Of a stretch of 64,000 nucleotides of DNA, positions 44,753 to 53,523 are shown piece by piece. The first letter of the stretch is position 1, and every line of letters starts with the position of its first letter. Origin of the DNA: Rhodospirillaceae bacterium. GTDB lineage: Bacteria; Pseudomonadota; Alphaproteobacteria; Rhodospirillales; Rhodospirillaceae. The stretch spans positions 62,001 to 126,000 of the forward strand of contig JAVJSV010000005.1 in the NCBI GenBank assembly GCA_040219235.1, written 5' to 3'. The position numbers were made by a program, and so were the translations under genes. Under the pieces are notes generated by a model that did not search any database, was not told the DNA's origin, and saw only the letters and a list, made by a program, of their open reading frames with translations.

Positions 44753-46486
44753 TCACTTACTCTCGTCCATACCCGCTTGACCGGCTACCCGAATAACCTC
44801 TTCGACAGATGTTTTTCCTAACGCAGCTTTAATGAGGCCGTCTTCGAGTAGGGTCCGGAAGTCGTGAGATTCTGCTGCATTATGTAGCTCATGAACAGGA
44901 CGATTTTGCATAATGAGATCGGCAATGTCATCAGTTACTGCCGCCATTTCATACAGCCCCATCCTGCCGCGGTACCCTGTGTGCTGGCAGGCGTCACATC
45001 CTTTGGCTGAGACCCATTCTGGCGAGGCCGTCACGAGATTAGTAAATCGGTTCTGGATGGATTCATACTTTGCCAAAATGGGGCGTGGTGGCGTCGCTGC
45101 CGTTTTGCAGGCGGGGCAGACACGCCGTGCAAGACGCTGCGCCATCACAGCGCGCACTGAGGACGCAACAAGAAACGGTTCTACTCCCATATCGATCAGG
45201 CGTGTGAAGGCGCTGAGAGAGTCATTTGTGTGTAGGGTCGAAAACACCATATGGCCGGTAAGCGAGGCTTGTACGGCGATTTCAGCTGTTTCCAGGTCAC
45301 GAATTTCCCCAATCATAATCGTGTCTGGATCTTGACGCAGGATCGACCTGAGCGCCCGGGCGAAAGTGTAATTGATTTCCGCTTTGGTTTGTACCTGGGT
45401 GACGCCATGTATGTTATATTCTACAGGGTCTTCAACGGTGATGATTTTCTTCTTGCCATCAATAATATGTTCAAGTGTTGCTTTGAGGGTTGTTGATTTT
45501 CCAGACCCGGTTGGCCCAGTGACAAGCACGATGCCATAGGGCTCTTTTACCAGCCTTGAAAACACCTCAAAGTGATCGTCTGCCATGCCAATTTTGCTAA
45601 GCGAGAAATCTTTCTGCTCTTTTAACAGAATACGCATCACAAGGCTTTCGCCCCATACGCCAGGCAAAGATGAAACACGTACATCAAGATCTTTACCGCT
45701 GATGCGCATGCCAATCCGGCCATCCTGCGGCAACCGACGTTCTGCGATATCAATTCCAGAAATTAGTTTAATCCGGGAGGCGACGGCATCAAATCGATTG
45801 CGTGGCATTGTTAACCGCGTTTGCAGGACGCCATCGATACGGTAGCGAATGTCAAATTCTTGTTCGCGTGGCTCGACATGAATATCAGAGGCACCTTCAT
45901 TAACCGCTTGTGCGAGTGTATTCGATACCAGTTCAACAACTGGAGCCTCTTCAGCTAACTCGCGTAATAATGCGACGTCGTCTCCGACATCAATCGTATC
46001 GCCTACAAGTGATTGACGGACTAAGTCTAAGATGAAGTCCAAATCGCGACTGCTTGTAAGCCACCAGTTTACAGATTCGCCCTCAAACGTGTCGCAAACC
46101 ATTTCCTGCAGGCTTGGCTCCAGCGGGTCGCGGCTTATGCAGTTCGGCCGCGAGTCAGAATCGTTGCGCCATAACAGAGAGCCAGAATCAACCCACCAAA
46201 TTGGTTCAGCGGTTGTTTTTTCTAAACACGAAACATATACAGTCGGGTCTTGCGGAAGATCTTTGCGATCAATAATAGCAAAGCCGAGTTGTTCTGAGAG
46301 TGCCACCAGAACGTGCTGTTCTGACACAGCACCTATTCGGATCAAGATTGCCCCAAGTCTGCCGCCAAATTGTTCCTGAAAAGCGAGCGCTTTGGTGAGG
46401 TCAGTCTCCGATATATGTCCTGCTGTTTTCAGCATTTCTCCGATTGGAGCAGCGGGCAGCATAAAGTCTGTTAAGGCTTCACTCAT
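44753..46486 (-). CDS. gspE: Type II secretion ATPase GspE
   Basis: Hexameric cytoplasmic ATPase that powers pseudopilus assembly, 577 residues. N-terminal T2SSE_N/MshEN-type domain (20-150), then Walker A GPTGSGKST (324-332), Asp box (350s, VEDPVEY), Walker B-type DPDTIMIGEIRD (386-397), His box (about 411-420) and a four-cysteine zinc site (Cys457, 460, 497, 500). It is 13 kb from gspF, separated by the TPR-glycosyltransferase array and the exported protein gene, while the rest of the system is contiguous. Confidence 0.96.
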   Translation of the reverse strand: MSEALTDFMLPAAPIGEMLKTAGHISETDLTKALAFQEQFGGRLGAILIRIGAVSEQHVLVALSEQLGFAIIDRKDLPQDPTVYVSCLEKTTAEPIWWVDSGSLLWRNDSDSRPNCISRDPLEPSLQEMVCDTFEGESVNWWLTSSRDLDFILDLVRQSLVGDTIDVGDDVALLRELAEEAPVVELVSNTLAQAVNEGASDIHVEPREQEFDIRYRIDGVLQTRLTMPRNRFDAVASRIKLISGIDIAERRLPQDGRIGMRISGKDLDVRVSSLPGVWGESLVMRILLKEQKDFSLSKIGMADDHFEVFSRLVKEPYGIVLVTGPTGSGKSTTLKATLEHIIDGKKKIITVEDPVEYNIHGVTQVQTKAEINYTFARALRSILRQDPDTIMIGEIRDLETAEIAVQASLTGHMVFSTLHTNDSLSAFTRLIDMGVEPFLVASSVRAVMAQRLARRVCPACKTAATPPRPILAKYESIQNRFTNLVTASPEWVSAKGCDACQHTGYRGRMGLYEMAAVTDDIADLIMQNRPVHELHNAAESHDFRTLLEDGLIKAALGKTSVEEVIRVAGQAGMDESK

Positions 46487-46498
46487 TTTGTAAGCGGC

Positions 46499-46825
46499 CT
46501 AGTGATCCACATACACAGCATCGTTGGTCCAACTATGGCAAATCATGAGAGGCTGTTGTCCGGCCCATCCTATGATGTTTTTGGGTTTAGATACTGCTTT
46601 CTGTTCATCGAAAGAAACTGTTGGGCGATCCTCTGTCGGGGAGGGCTCGGGAAGCAACCCCTTTTGTTGGCGCAGGTGGAGTTCCGCCCGGGCTATCGTC
46701 TCTAGATCCTGTAATGCGGCATAAGGGTCAGGTCCCTTTCCTGAGGCAATGTCAGGAAAATCCACGAGCGTTGCGATAAAGCCGCCAACGTCGGTTTTGT
46801 TAACTCGGACAGGATATTCAAGCAT
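46499..46825 (-). CDS. HicB-like domain protein
   Basis: 108 residues. The N-terminal 60 residues (LEYPVRVNKTDVGGFIATLVDFPDI then GKGPDPYAALQDLETIARAEL) have the beta-beta-alpha pattern of the HicB-like partial RNase H fold. There is no HicA toxin gene beside it and no clear DNA-binding helix, so it is not a complete toxin-antitoxin module. It ends 12 bases before gspE and may be the first gene of the operon. Confidence 0.65.
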   Translation of the reverse strand: MLEYPVRVNKTDVGGFIATLVDFPDIASGKGPDPYAALQDLETIARAELHLRQQKGLLPEPSPTEDRPTVSFDEQKAVSKPKNIIGWAGQQPLMICHSWTNDAVYVDH

Positions 46826-47009
46826 ATGAAAGTCTTATCGATCGTTTCTAAGGCGTGGGAGGCTGACTATAGTGAATTCACCTAAAAATCATCATCTTAA
46901 TCTAAAGGGCTTCGGCCAGCCTGCCAATGTGCTGCCACAAACTAACTGGTCCCATGACAAATAAGTAAGACCAGAAAACAGGACATTTTTTGACCACTAT
47001 GGCTCTCGT

Positions 47010-47045
47010 GATGCATAAATCCATGACTTTGTTTAGTAATGCATC
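47010..47045. repeat. Short inverted repeat before the first SGNH gene
   Basis: GATGCAT (47010-47016) and ATGCATC (47039-47045) are exact reverse complements 22 bases apart and lie just upstream of the 47085 start. Possibly an operator; it may be chance. Confidence 0.25.
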
Positions 47046-47084
47046 CAAGCAGCGTCATTTTTCCTATCTTGAAAGTGTTGTATC

Positions 47085-48095
47085 TTGCGGAACACGCTAT
47101 TGATCATTCTGTCTCTCGCCATTTCCTTACTGATGGTGGAAATAGGGTCGCGCGTCGCCGGTTTTGAACCGCGCAGACTTGCCGTTAATGACTTTTTCGT
47201 TGATGGCCAAGAGACCACATGGTCCACGCCAGACTCAGAACTTGGGTGGGTCAACAAGCCCGGCATCTCAGTCTCAATGGAGTACGGAAATGCACGCATG
47301 ACTTTCTGGGATAAGGCGCGACGCGCATCCAGAGAGACTGCAACTGTTCCGCCGCACAAAGCCTCGGTTATGATTGTTGGAGGGAGCAATGCGCAGGCAT
47401 ATGGCGTGATTGATCAAGAGTCCTTCGCATACAAACTAGCCACGCGGTTTCCAAATTTGTGGGTCGAGAATTTTGGGAATGGTGGCTATAGTACAGTGCA
47501 AGCTTTGCTGCTTAGCGAGCGCGTGTTGTCTGATATCTACGCTGCAAACAAGCCAGATTTGATTGTGCTGACGTTTGCTGATTCTCATGTGAACCGTAAT
47601 GTATCTGATCAGTCCTGGGTATATAGTATTTCAGACTCTCAGGGCAGGTATGTCGCACCACCGCACTTTCGTTTAGTCGATGATGCTTTGGTTTTCACAC
47701 CCTTTAAAACAATAGAGCCCTGGGCACTTGAGACCTCCTCAGCCGTGCTGACTCTGCTTCACAACATTTGGCTGCAATCTGTGGTCTACAATACGGCGGA
47801 TCAAAGTATAGAAGTGACGCGCATGGTTTTTGAGAAATTTAAAGCATTGGCCAATGTCAGCAGTGCTGAGCTCCTGGTTGCGGTACTAGAGGATCGCGCG
47901 CAGATGAGTGATTCTGTTTTCGATGGATTGTCCCTCAATGTTATCGATTGTTCTGGATACGAGCGGGAGGATCCGGACGATTATCTATTGGGGGGAAATG
48001 GTCACCCTAACGCACGCTATCACACACACTTTGCGGATTGTATTGGTGGCTGGATAGAAAAACAATCGGCCTTCAAAGCATCGGCGCACTGGTGA
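47085..48095 (+). CDS. SGNH-hydrolase-like membrane-anchored protein
   Basis: 336 residues from a TTG start. An N-terminal membrane anchor (LLIILSLAISLLMVEIGSRV) precedes an SGNH-like domain: VMIVGGSNAQAYG (block I, near 100, GGSN in place of GDS), NFGNGGYST (block II, near 131) and GGNGHPNARYH near 305, where the block V Asp is replaced. It resembles the acyltransferase/esterase partners seen in exopolysaccharide acetylation. Overlaps the next gene by four bases (GTGA). Substrate unknown. Confidence 0.72.
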   Translation: MRNTLLIILSLAISLLMVEIGSRVAGFEPRRLAVNDFFVDGQETTWSTPDSELGWVNKPGISVSMEYGNARMTFWDKARRASRETATVPPHKASVMIVGGSNAQAYGVIDQESFAYKLATRFPNLWVENFGNGGYSTVQALLLSERVLSDIYAANKPDLIVLTFADSHVNRNVSDQSWVYSISDSQGRYVAPPHFRLVDDALVFTPFKTIEPWALETSSAVLTLLHNIWLQSVVYNTADQSIEVTRMVFEKFKALANVSSAELLVAVLEDRAQMSDSVFDGLSLNVIDCSGYEREDPDDYLLGGNGHPNARYHTHFADCIGGWIEKQSAFKASAHW

Positions 48096-49096
48096 GTAAA
48101 CTTAAGTCTATTTCACAATCTATTGCACTTGTCGTGGTATCGTTGACGGTGATGGCCTTGCTGTTTGAGGGGGCGTGCCGGCTCATTGTTGATACGGGCA
48201 TGCATTATCACCTTGAAATGTGGAAGTACGCTGTTCAATTGAAGGAAGTTGCGGAGGACCCAGCGATTGGCCACCGTCACAAAGCTGGTAGGCAAGCGAA
48301 ACTGATGGGTGTTGAGGTAGCGATCAATGAAGATGGTCATCGAGATAGTCCAGTGTCTCAGATGAACAATACTGCGGCCAAAATTTTAATGTTAGGCGAC
48401 TCAATCACCTTTGGATGGGGCGTTCCACAGGACGAAACGGTTTCAGCGCGACTTGAGCCTATGCTGACCCAGCGCATTGGCAAGCCAGTTAATGTGTTGA
48501 ACACTGGCGTCGGGAATTACAACACGGCGATGGAAGTCGCTTGGTTTGAACGGTACGGGCTTGCGCTTAAGCCTGACGTTGTTGTTCTGAATGTGTTTAT
48601 AAATGATGCTGAGCCAACGCCGCACGTTAACAACGTGCCATGGTGGGATAGGTTTCTGTACAGTCGCGTTATCTTGTTTGGTGCCTTAGATACAGCACGA
48701 CGAACGCTTTTCGGCGGGCAAGATTGGGAAACCTATTATGCCGAACTTTACAACGAAGATGCTGCGGGGTGGAGAACGATGCAGGCTTCAGTCCGTCGAC
48801 TCGCCGCGTTATGCCAGGAGGCTGGCCTATCCCTCATTATTGTTGATTACCCGGAACTCAGACAACTCTCGCCTTATCCATTCGCTGAAATCTCCAAACG
48901 GTTTTCTGCTTTGGCAGATTTGCATAATGTAGAATACGTGGCTTTGTTACCGTCAGTGCAGGGTGAAAACCCAGCCTCCCTTTGGGTTACAGCGCCAGAT
49001 CCCCATCCCAATAGTTATGCGAATAAACTGTTTGCTGATTACCTCGCAGACTCCATTGCTAAGCACTTGCGGAGCCTGCCCGGACATTCTAACTGA
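48092..49096 (+). CDS. SGNH/GDSL hydrolase-like protein
   Basis: 334 residues from the GTG at 48092, giving the four-base overlap with the previous gene. After a membrane helix (about 6-30) the SGNH blocks are intact: LMLGDSITFGWG (near 100), NTGVGNYNT (near 140), FINDAEP (near 175) and DPHPNSYANKL near the C-terminus with the catalytic Asp-x-x-His. Likely periplasmic esterase or O-acyl transferase acting on a polysaccharide or glycoprotein. Convergent with the GT41 gene. Confidence 0.83.
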   Translation: MSKLKSISQSIALVVVSLTVMALLFEGACRLIVDTGMHYHLEMWKYAVQLKEVAEDPAIGHRHKAGRQAKLMGVEVAINEDGHRDSPVSQMNNTAAKILMLGDSITFGWGVPQDETVSARLEPMLTQRIGKPVNVLNTGVGNYNTAMEVAWFERYGLALKPDVVVLNVFINDAEPTPHVNNVPWWDRFLYSRVILFGALDTARRTLFGGQDWETYYAELYNEDAAGWRTMQASVRRLAALCQEAGLSLIIVDYPELRQLSPYPFAEISKRFSALADLHNVEYVALLPSVQGENPASLWVTAPDPHPNSYANKLFADYLADSIAKHLRSLPGHSN

Positions 49097-50834
49097 TATC
49101 TACGACACGCGGTCGATCATGCGAAGGCGAGGCACAGGCATCGTCCCACATGTGCTTGAAAGCGCGTTCTAGCTTTTGGGTAAAGGCGATGTGTTGGCAA
49201 AGGGCGGACACAGATAAACGCTGCCTTAAGGTGCTGCGCAGTTCTCGTAACGACTCTGAGTCTGAGGCTTTAGCAATCGCAGTTGCAATGTAACTGCTGT
49301 CATCGTTCGCAACCCAGTCCGCGAGCCCGGTTGCGGTCAGGTGAGTGGTGCTGTGTCTTCCGGAGAAAGATCGTCCTGTTTTCGTGACCACAGGCACACC
49401 CATCCACAAGGCTTCGAGAGTGGTTAGCCCCCCTGAGTAGGGAAAAGGGTCTAGGGCGATATCAATCTCACCATAGGTTCGGAGCAGCCCTATATGGTCT
49501 GATGCCGGTCTCAGGCTTATTCGGCTGAGATCAATATTAGCGCTTTCAAAGCTGGCGTTGATTTGCGCGCAGAGTTCGGGTTGGTCCAGATCAGCCGTTT
49601 TCAGAATAAGCTGGCTCTTTGGAAGGGCTCGCAGCACGTGAGTCCAAGCCTGCAGCACACCCGCATTCAGTTTTACAAGATTATTAAAACACCCAAATGT
49701 AATGTATCCATTCTTGTCAAAGGGCAGAGGGGCAACATCGGGTGTTACGCTGGGCGGCGTATAACAAATGTAGTCATCTGAAAGCCGGATAATCCGTTCA
49801 GTGGTGTAGTTTTCGTATCCCTTTGGTGCGTGGATTTTATCTGCAATGAGCCAGTCCATCGTTGCCAAACCCGTTGTGCCGACATAGCCGGCCCAGGTGA
49901 CTTGAACAGGGGCCGCCTTTTGAGCAAATACGGTCAATCTGTTGCGTGCAAAGTGGCCCGACAGATCAACCAATATGTCGATTTCATTTTGCCTGATGAC
50001 ACGACAAAGCTCATCATCGGAGAGCCTTCCGCTTTCGATCCAGTGATCAGCATTTTCTTTCAGAGCTGAAGTTATGTCATCCTGCGTACGTGTGTCTGAA
50101 AAGCAAAACGCATCGACGAGGTCGCGATTGTGACATTCGAGAACACCGCTTAAAAAAAAGCCTATTGGGTGCTGACGAAAATCCCCTGATACATAGCCAA
50201 TGCGCAAGGGACGCTGAATGTCTGTGGGTATTTCAGGCCGCCCGACCGCCACTTGAGATTGATTGAAAAAGCATTTCTTGTGCTTCTCATAGAGCAGTTC
50301 ATCAGAGACATCAGGTTGATATTGGTGTGCCACCGCAAGATTAGAGCGTAGATGCGGATTCTCTGGTTCAAAATCTATCGCAAGTTCATAAGTGTGTATT
50401 GCATCTGACAGTCTGTTTTGTTTTCGATAGGCAAGGGCGAGGCTCGCTAAAACGGGTGCGCTCGTGGGGGCTAATTTATGGGCAATTTCTAGTGTAGAAA
50501 TGCTATCTGTGCCGCGTCGTTCTAGGGCGAGAATGTTCCCTAAGTTATACCACGCGCGTGCGTCAGACGGCGCGACTTTGGTGGCGCTTAAATAAGACCC
50601 AATGGCATCTTCCGATTTTCCAAGTCTGGCTTCTAGATTTCCTTTATTCAGCCACGCTTCAACTGAGTCGTGTAAAAGTGAAACAGCCGTTTCAGCAAGC
50701 TCAAGGGCATCGTGAAGCTTACCGCTTTGGCCGAGCAAGACAGATAAATCTTGCAGGGCGGCGCCATCGTTTGGGTTCGCCTTGAGGCGGTGCCTTAACT
50801 GAACAATAAGGTGTTCTATCGGGCCGCTTGTCAT
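49089..50834 (-). CDS. TPR protein with GT41 (SPINDLY/OGT-like) glycosyltransferase domain
   Basis: 581 residues: about five TPRs (1-185) followed by the full GT41 domain, with IGYVSGDFRQHPIGFFL (near 213), DILVDLSGHFARNRL (near 285), APVQVTWAGYVGTTG (near 308), FGCFNNLVKLN (near 378), ALDPFPYSGGLTTLEAL (near 459) and MGVPVVTKTGRSFSGRHS (near 477). This is the bacterial OGT/SPINDLY family that puts GlcNAc, fucose or glucose on Ser/Thr of proteins. It is a different catalytic family from the seven array proteins. The start overlaps the upstream gene by four bases. Confidence 0.94.
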   Translation of the reverse strand: MTSGPIEHLIVQLRHRLKANPNDGAALQDLSVLLGQSGKLHDALELAETAVSLLHDSVEAWLNKGNLEARLGKSEDAIGSYLSATKVAPSDARAWYNLGNILALERRGTDSISTLEIAHKLAPTSAPVLASLALAYRKQNRLSDAIHTYELAIDFEPENPHLRSNLAVAHQYQPDVSDELLYEKHKKCFFNQSQVAVGRPEIPTDIQRPLRIGYVSGDFRQHPIGFFLSGVLECHNRDLVDAFCFSDTRTQDDITSALKENADHWIESGRLSDDELCRVIRQNEIDILVDLSGHFARNRLTVFAQKAAPVQVTWAGYVGTTGLATMDWLIADKIHAPKGYENYTTERIIRLSDDYICYTPPSVTPDVAPLPFDKNGYITFGCFNNLVKLNAGVLQAWTHVLRALPKSQLILKTADLDQPELCAQINASFESANIDLSRISLRPASDHIGLLRTYGEIDIALDPFPYSGGLTTLEALWMGVPVVTKTGRSFSGRHSTTHLTATGLADWVANDDSSYIATAIAKASDSESLRELRSTLRQRLSVSALCQHIAFTQKLERAFKHMWDDACASPSHDRPRVVDIS

Positions 50835-52432
50835 GCCTTGGCAAAGCGCTGCACAAATGCGTTTATATGCGCACGCTCCTCTGCCTCACCTGCCGACGAT
50901 CTCGCATGCGGTTCAATATGCACGGGCGCGTGATCAAGAATGATATCACAGACCCGATCTAGAGATTGATCTTTGCCGGGCTGCAAAGCTTCAAGAGAGT
51001 TATAGGCCGCTTCGCCCGTGGCCCAAGTGGGTTGTCGAACAAGAGGAAAGTGAATCGACTGCCGGAAGAACCAGCAGTAAGCAAAGCGCCACGCTGCGAC
51101 CGTTGCCTCCATGGTTGCCTCGAATGCTTTCCCAGAAGCTGCATCCCAAAGGAACTGTGACAGACTATCGCTATAGCTAACATCAGGTGTTTGCTGAGTC
51201 ATAAAACGCGCATCGCGAAACCAGTAATTTCCAGCTCTAAATACAGGGCGACCTGTTGCCGCAATCTCAATGCCCAGGCTCGAATGCCATATCAGGCCAC
51301 AGTGCGCGGTTTTAATCAGATCATAGCTGCTGATCTCGTCTTCGGGTTTTACAATAACAACATTGTTCGGGCAGTTTTCTTGAAGGGACTCAATAAAGTC
51401 CAACTCGGATACATTATCACCGACGGAGCGTTTGCCGCCTGAATTCGGATGTGTGCGCACAATTAAAGTCCAGTCAGGTTTGTGACTGAATTCAGCAATC
51501 GTTTCTTGCACCCAGTCCCGCTGGTGATCAAAAGAGCCAACCGCTTCTGGTTGACCAGAGGGCTCATCTGTTGAAGAGGTGAAAAGGACTGCGCGTTTAA
51601 CGTTGTCCTGTATGCCCAGTTGACGCTTAATGCCTTCGGTTTCCTGAACCGGCGCAGCAAACAGGGACATTTCATAGTCTGAGCCAGCAAAGTGTTTATC
51701 CAGCAAATTTTCTAATGCAGAGCGTTCGTCCAAAGTTAGCGGCGTGTATTGCCAGGCCGCGCTGAGCGCGTAAAACGGTTTAGGGTCTAGGCAATGAGTA
51801 TTTTCGACCAATCTTAAATGCCCTGGCGTAAAGCCACGCTCTTCGGTGATGGTTCTAACGCCGTGTTGCTTTGCCAGTTCTAAAGCAATGCGCGTGGGGG
51901 CCATACGACCATTAAACAGCAACTGAGCATCAGGTTTTTCATGAGTAAGCAGAGCATCAAAGGCCGAGGCGATGACAATGCCGCCAGCAACATATCTCCG
52001 ATACGTTGTTTCAGTGTCGGCGTCTTCTAAATCCAAAGTTTCGCGACGATAATGAGAATGCACACTCGATTTGACCCAAGCGCCAATCGGCCAATCATTG
52101 TATTCAGCTGTCACAGGATCGCTTATGGCGTTAGAAAAAGCATACGCTTTTGCAATGACACCCGGCTCGAGCCAACGGCCCAACCATAAGTAAGCAAGGT
52201 TATTTTTTGCAGTCAGGTAAGATGATTCAGCTTGGCACCGGTTGCAGCTCTTGCCCGTACGTTTGGCCTTGTCACCTTTTGCGGGCTGATAAAGATCGCA
52301 TTCAGGCATGAGCCCATCACATAGCACCATCGTGATCTGGGTGTCGCGCATGTGTAAGCCGTGCAGAATTGCGGCTTGCCGCGCGCCATGCAACGTCCAT
52401 CTTACGTAAGGGTTAAAACAGAGAACGTGCAT
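50831..52432 (-). CDS. Capsule-polysaccharide-synthesis-like protein
   Basis: 533 residues with no membrane segments. The C-terminal half resembles the GT-B fold of capsule synthesis proteins: LIVRTHPNSGGKR (near 323), YDLIKTAHCGLIWHSSLGIEIAATGRPVF (near 372) and AGNYWFRDARFMT. The N-terminus starts HVLCFNPYVRWTLHGARQAAIL and includes a CDGLMPECD and a KSCNRCQ cysteine pair that may bind metal. Probably a cytoplasmic glycan-synthesis enzyme; its ATG follows an unusual 16-base palindrome. Assignment is by fold-like motifs only. Confidence 0.65.
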   Translation of the reverse strand: MHVLCFNPYVRWTLHGARQAAILHGLHMRDTQITMVLCDGLMPECDLYQPAKGDKAKRTGKSCNRCQAESSYLTAKNNLAYLWLGRWLEPGVIAKAYAFSNAISDPVTAEYNDWPIGAWVKSSVHSHYRRETLDLEDADTETTYRRYVAGGIVIASAFDALLTHEKPDAQLLFNGRMAPTRIALELAKQHGVRTITEERGFTPGHLRLVENTHCLDPKPFYALSAAWQYTPLTLDERSALENLLDKHFAGSDYEMSLFAAPVQETEGIKRQLGIQDNVKRAVLFTSSTDEPSGQPEAVGSFDHQRDWVQETIAEFSHKPDWTLIVRTHPNSGGKRSVGDNVSELDFIESLQENCPNNVVIVKPEDEISSYDLIKTAHCGLIWHSSLGIEIAATGRPVFRAGNYWFRDARFMTQQTPDVSYSDSLSQFLWDAASGKAFEATMEATVAAWRFAYCWFFRQSIHFPLVRQPTWATGEAAYNSLEALQPGKDQSLDRVCDIILDHAPVHIEPHARSSAGEAEERAHINAFVQRFAKA

Positions 52433-52465
52433 TAAACTTTTACTTCTGGAGAATAGAAAATTAAG

Positions 52466-52481
52466 AAGTTAACGTTAACTT
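52466..52481. promoter_or_regulatory. 16-base perfect palindrome, possible operator
   Basis: AAGTTAAC followed directly by GTTAACTT forms an exact dyad, 33 bases before the ATG of the capsule-like gene on the minus strand. The half-site and lack of spacer resemble operator sites of dimeric regulators, but no regulator can be named from sequence alone. Confidence 0.45.
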
Positions 52482-52637
52482 ATTGCCCCGTTATAGAGCC
52501 TAAGATACGAATACTTAGAAGGCTACTGCCTGGCTGTAATAATCTGATAAATGTTCCTTAAATAGTTCACTTGAAACGATTAACGCTTACAAGCTTTTTT
52601 GAAATTTGTAGTGCTTTAATGCACCCTTAGCGCAATG

Positions 52638-53399
52638 TTAAGCTAAGGCCATTAGCTCATCATAGATTTCTTGGGCTAATTTTGGGATGGAGTGCTCTTG
52701 TACAGATCGTGTTAGTCGACGTGTCGGAAACTCACGGTCAACCGTGTCGCCAGTAAACGCTCCAATTTTATTTTGGATTAATTCATCAAAGACTTGCTCA
52801 TATTCTATGAAAAGCCAATCCCCACTGTGACGCTGCTCATCTAATACTCTTAAATATAACAAACACCACAACTCAAATGCTTGATTCACACTAATTGCAA
52901 AGTCATGCAAATACTCGGCTTGTCTACACTCCTTTAAAATGCTGGATACAACGACTGAAGGGTTCCTAAAAACGCAAATGACTTTTGCTTCTGGGCAATA
53001 CCTTAGCCATTCGTGAAGGGTGTAGCAAAATCTAGGGTCTTTAAAACAAATGGGCTGCTTATCGACTAAAGCTCTAATCTGTTGTTGTTCCGCAGCATCT
53101 GCTTCAATTGGAATATCTGGTGGTATCCGGGCTAGCCAGCGTTGCCAGGGGCCAGGAGAATCACAAGCAAAGGGTACACCGCGAATATTCTGTGGTGTCG
53201 GTGTATATCGAGACAATATGCGCTCATTTAACCCGTTTACTTCTTCAGTTTCGAAGATCCCGAGTGGATTATTGTCTCTCACTTCATGAAAGCTATCACC
53301 AAAATACCTTCCGCTGTTTCTGAACAGTCCCGCGACCATGCTAGTGCCACTGCGACCGCAACCTGTAATAAAGATATTGTAAGGAGAGGCGATTGTCAT
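52638..53399 (-). CDS. Sulfotransferase family protein
   Basis: 253 residues with the PAPS-binding 5' loop ITGCGRSGTSMVAGLF (9-24) and a 3' phosphate-type segment VICVFRNPSVVVSSIL (near 146). Such proteins add sulfate from PAPS to sugars or other acceptors. It faces a cluster of glycosyltransferase genes, so it may sulfate the surface glycan. A GT2 gene is divergent, 124 bases away. Confidence 0.85.
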   Translation of the reverse strand: MTIASPYNIFITGCGRSGTSMVAGLFRNSGRYFGDSFHEVRDNNPLGIFETEEVNGLNERILSRYTPTPQNIRGVPFACDSPGPWQRWLARIPPDIPIEADAAEQQQIRALVDKQPICFKDPRFCYTLHEWLRYCPEAKVICVFRNPSVVVSSILKECRQAEYLHDFAISVNQAFELWCLLYLRVLDEQRHSGDWLFIEYEQVFDELIQNKIGAFTGDTVDREFPTRRLTRSVQEHSIPKLAQEIYDELMALA

Positions 53400-53523
53400 T
53401 GATAACCATCCAGTTCTTTAGTTCAACCTATTAACCCAATACTTACCTATGTCCACAATTTGCACAAATGGAGAGAATAATGCTGCATAGTTGGCGTAAT
53501 TTGCCACTAATGTCGGAAATATT

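Noticed and set aside
46499-46825. Complete HicAB toxin-antitoxin module
   Set aside because: No HicA-like gene beside it and no DNA-binding domain in the HicB-like protein.
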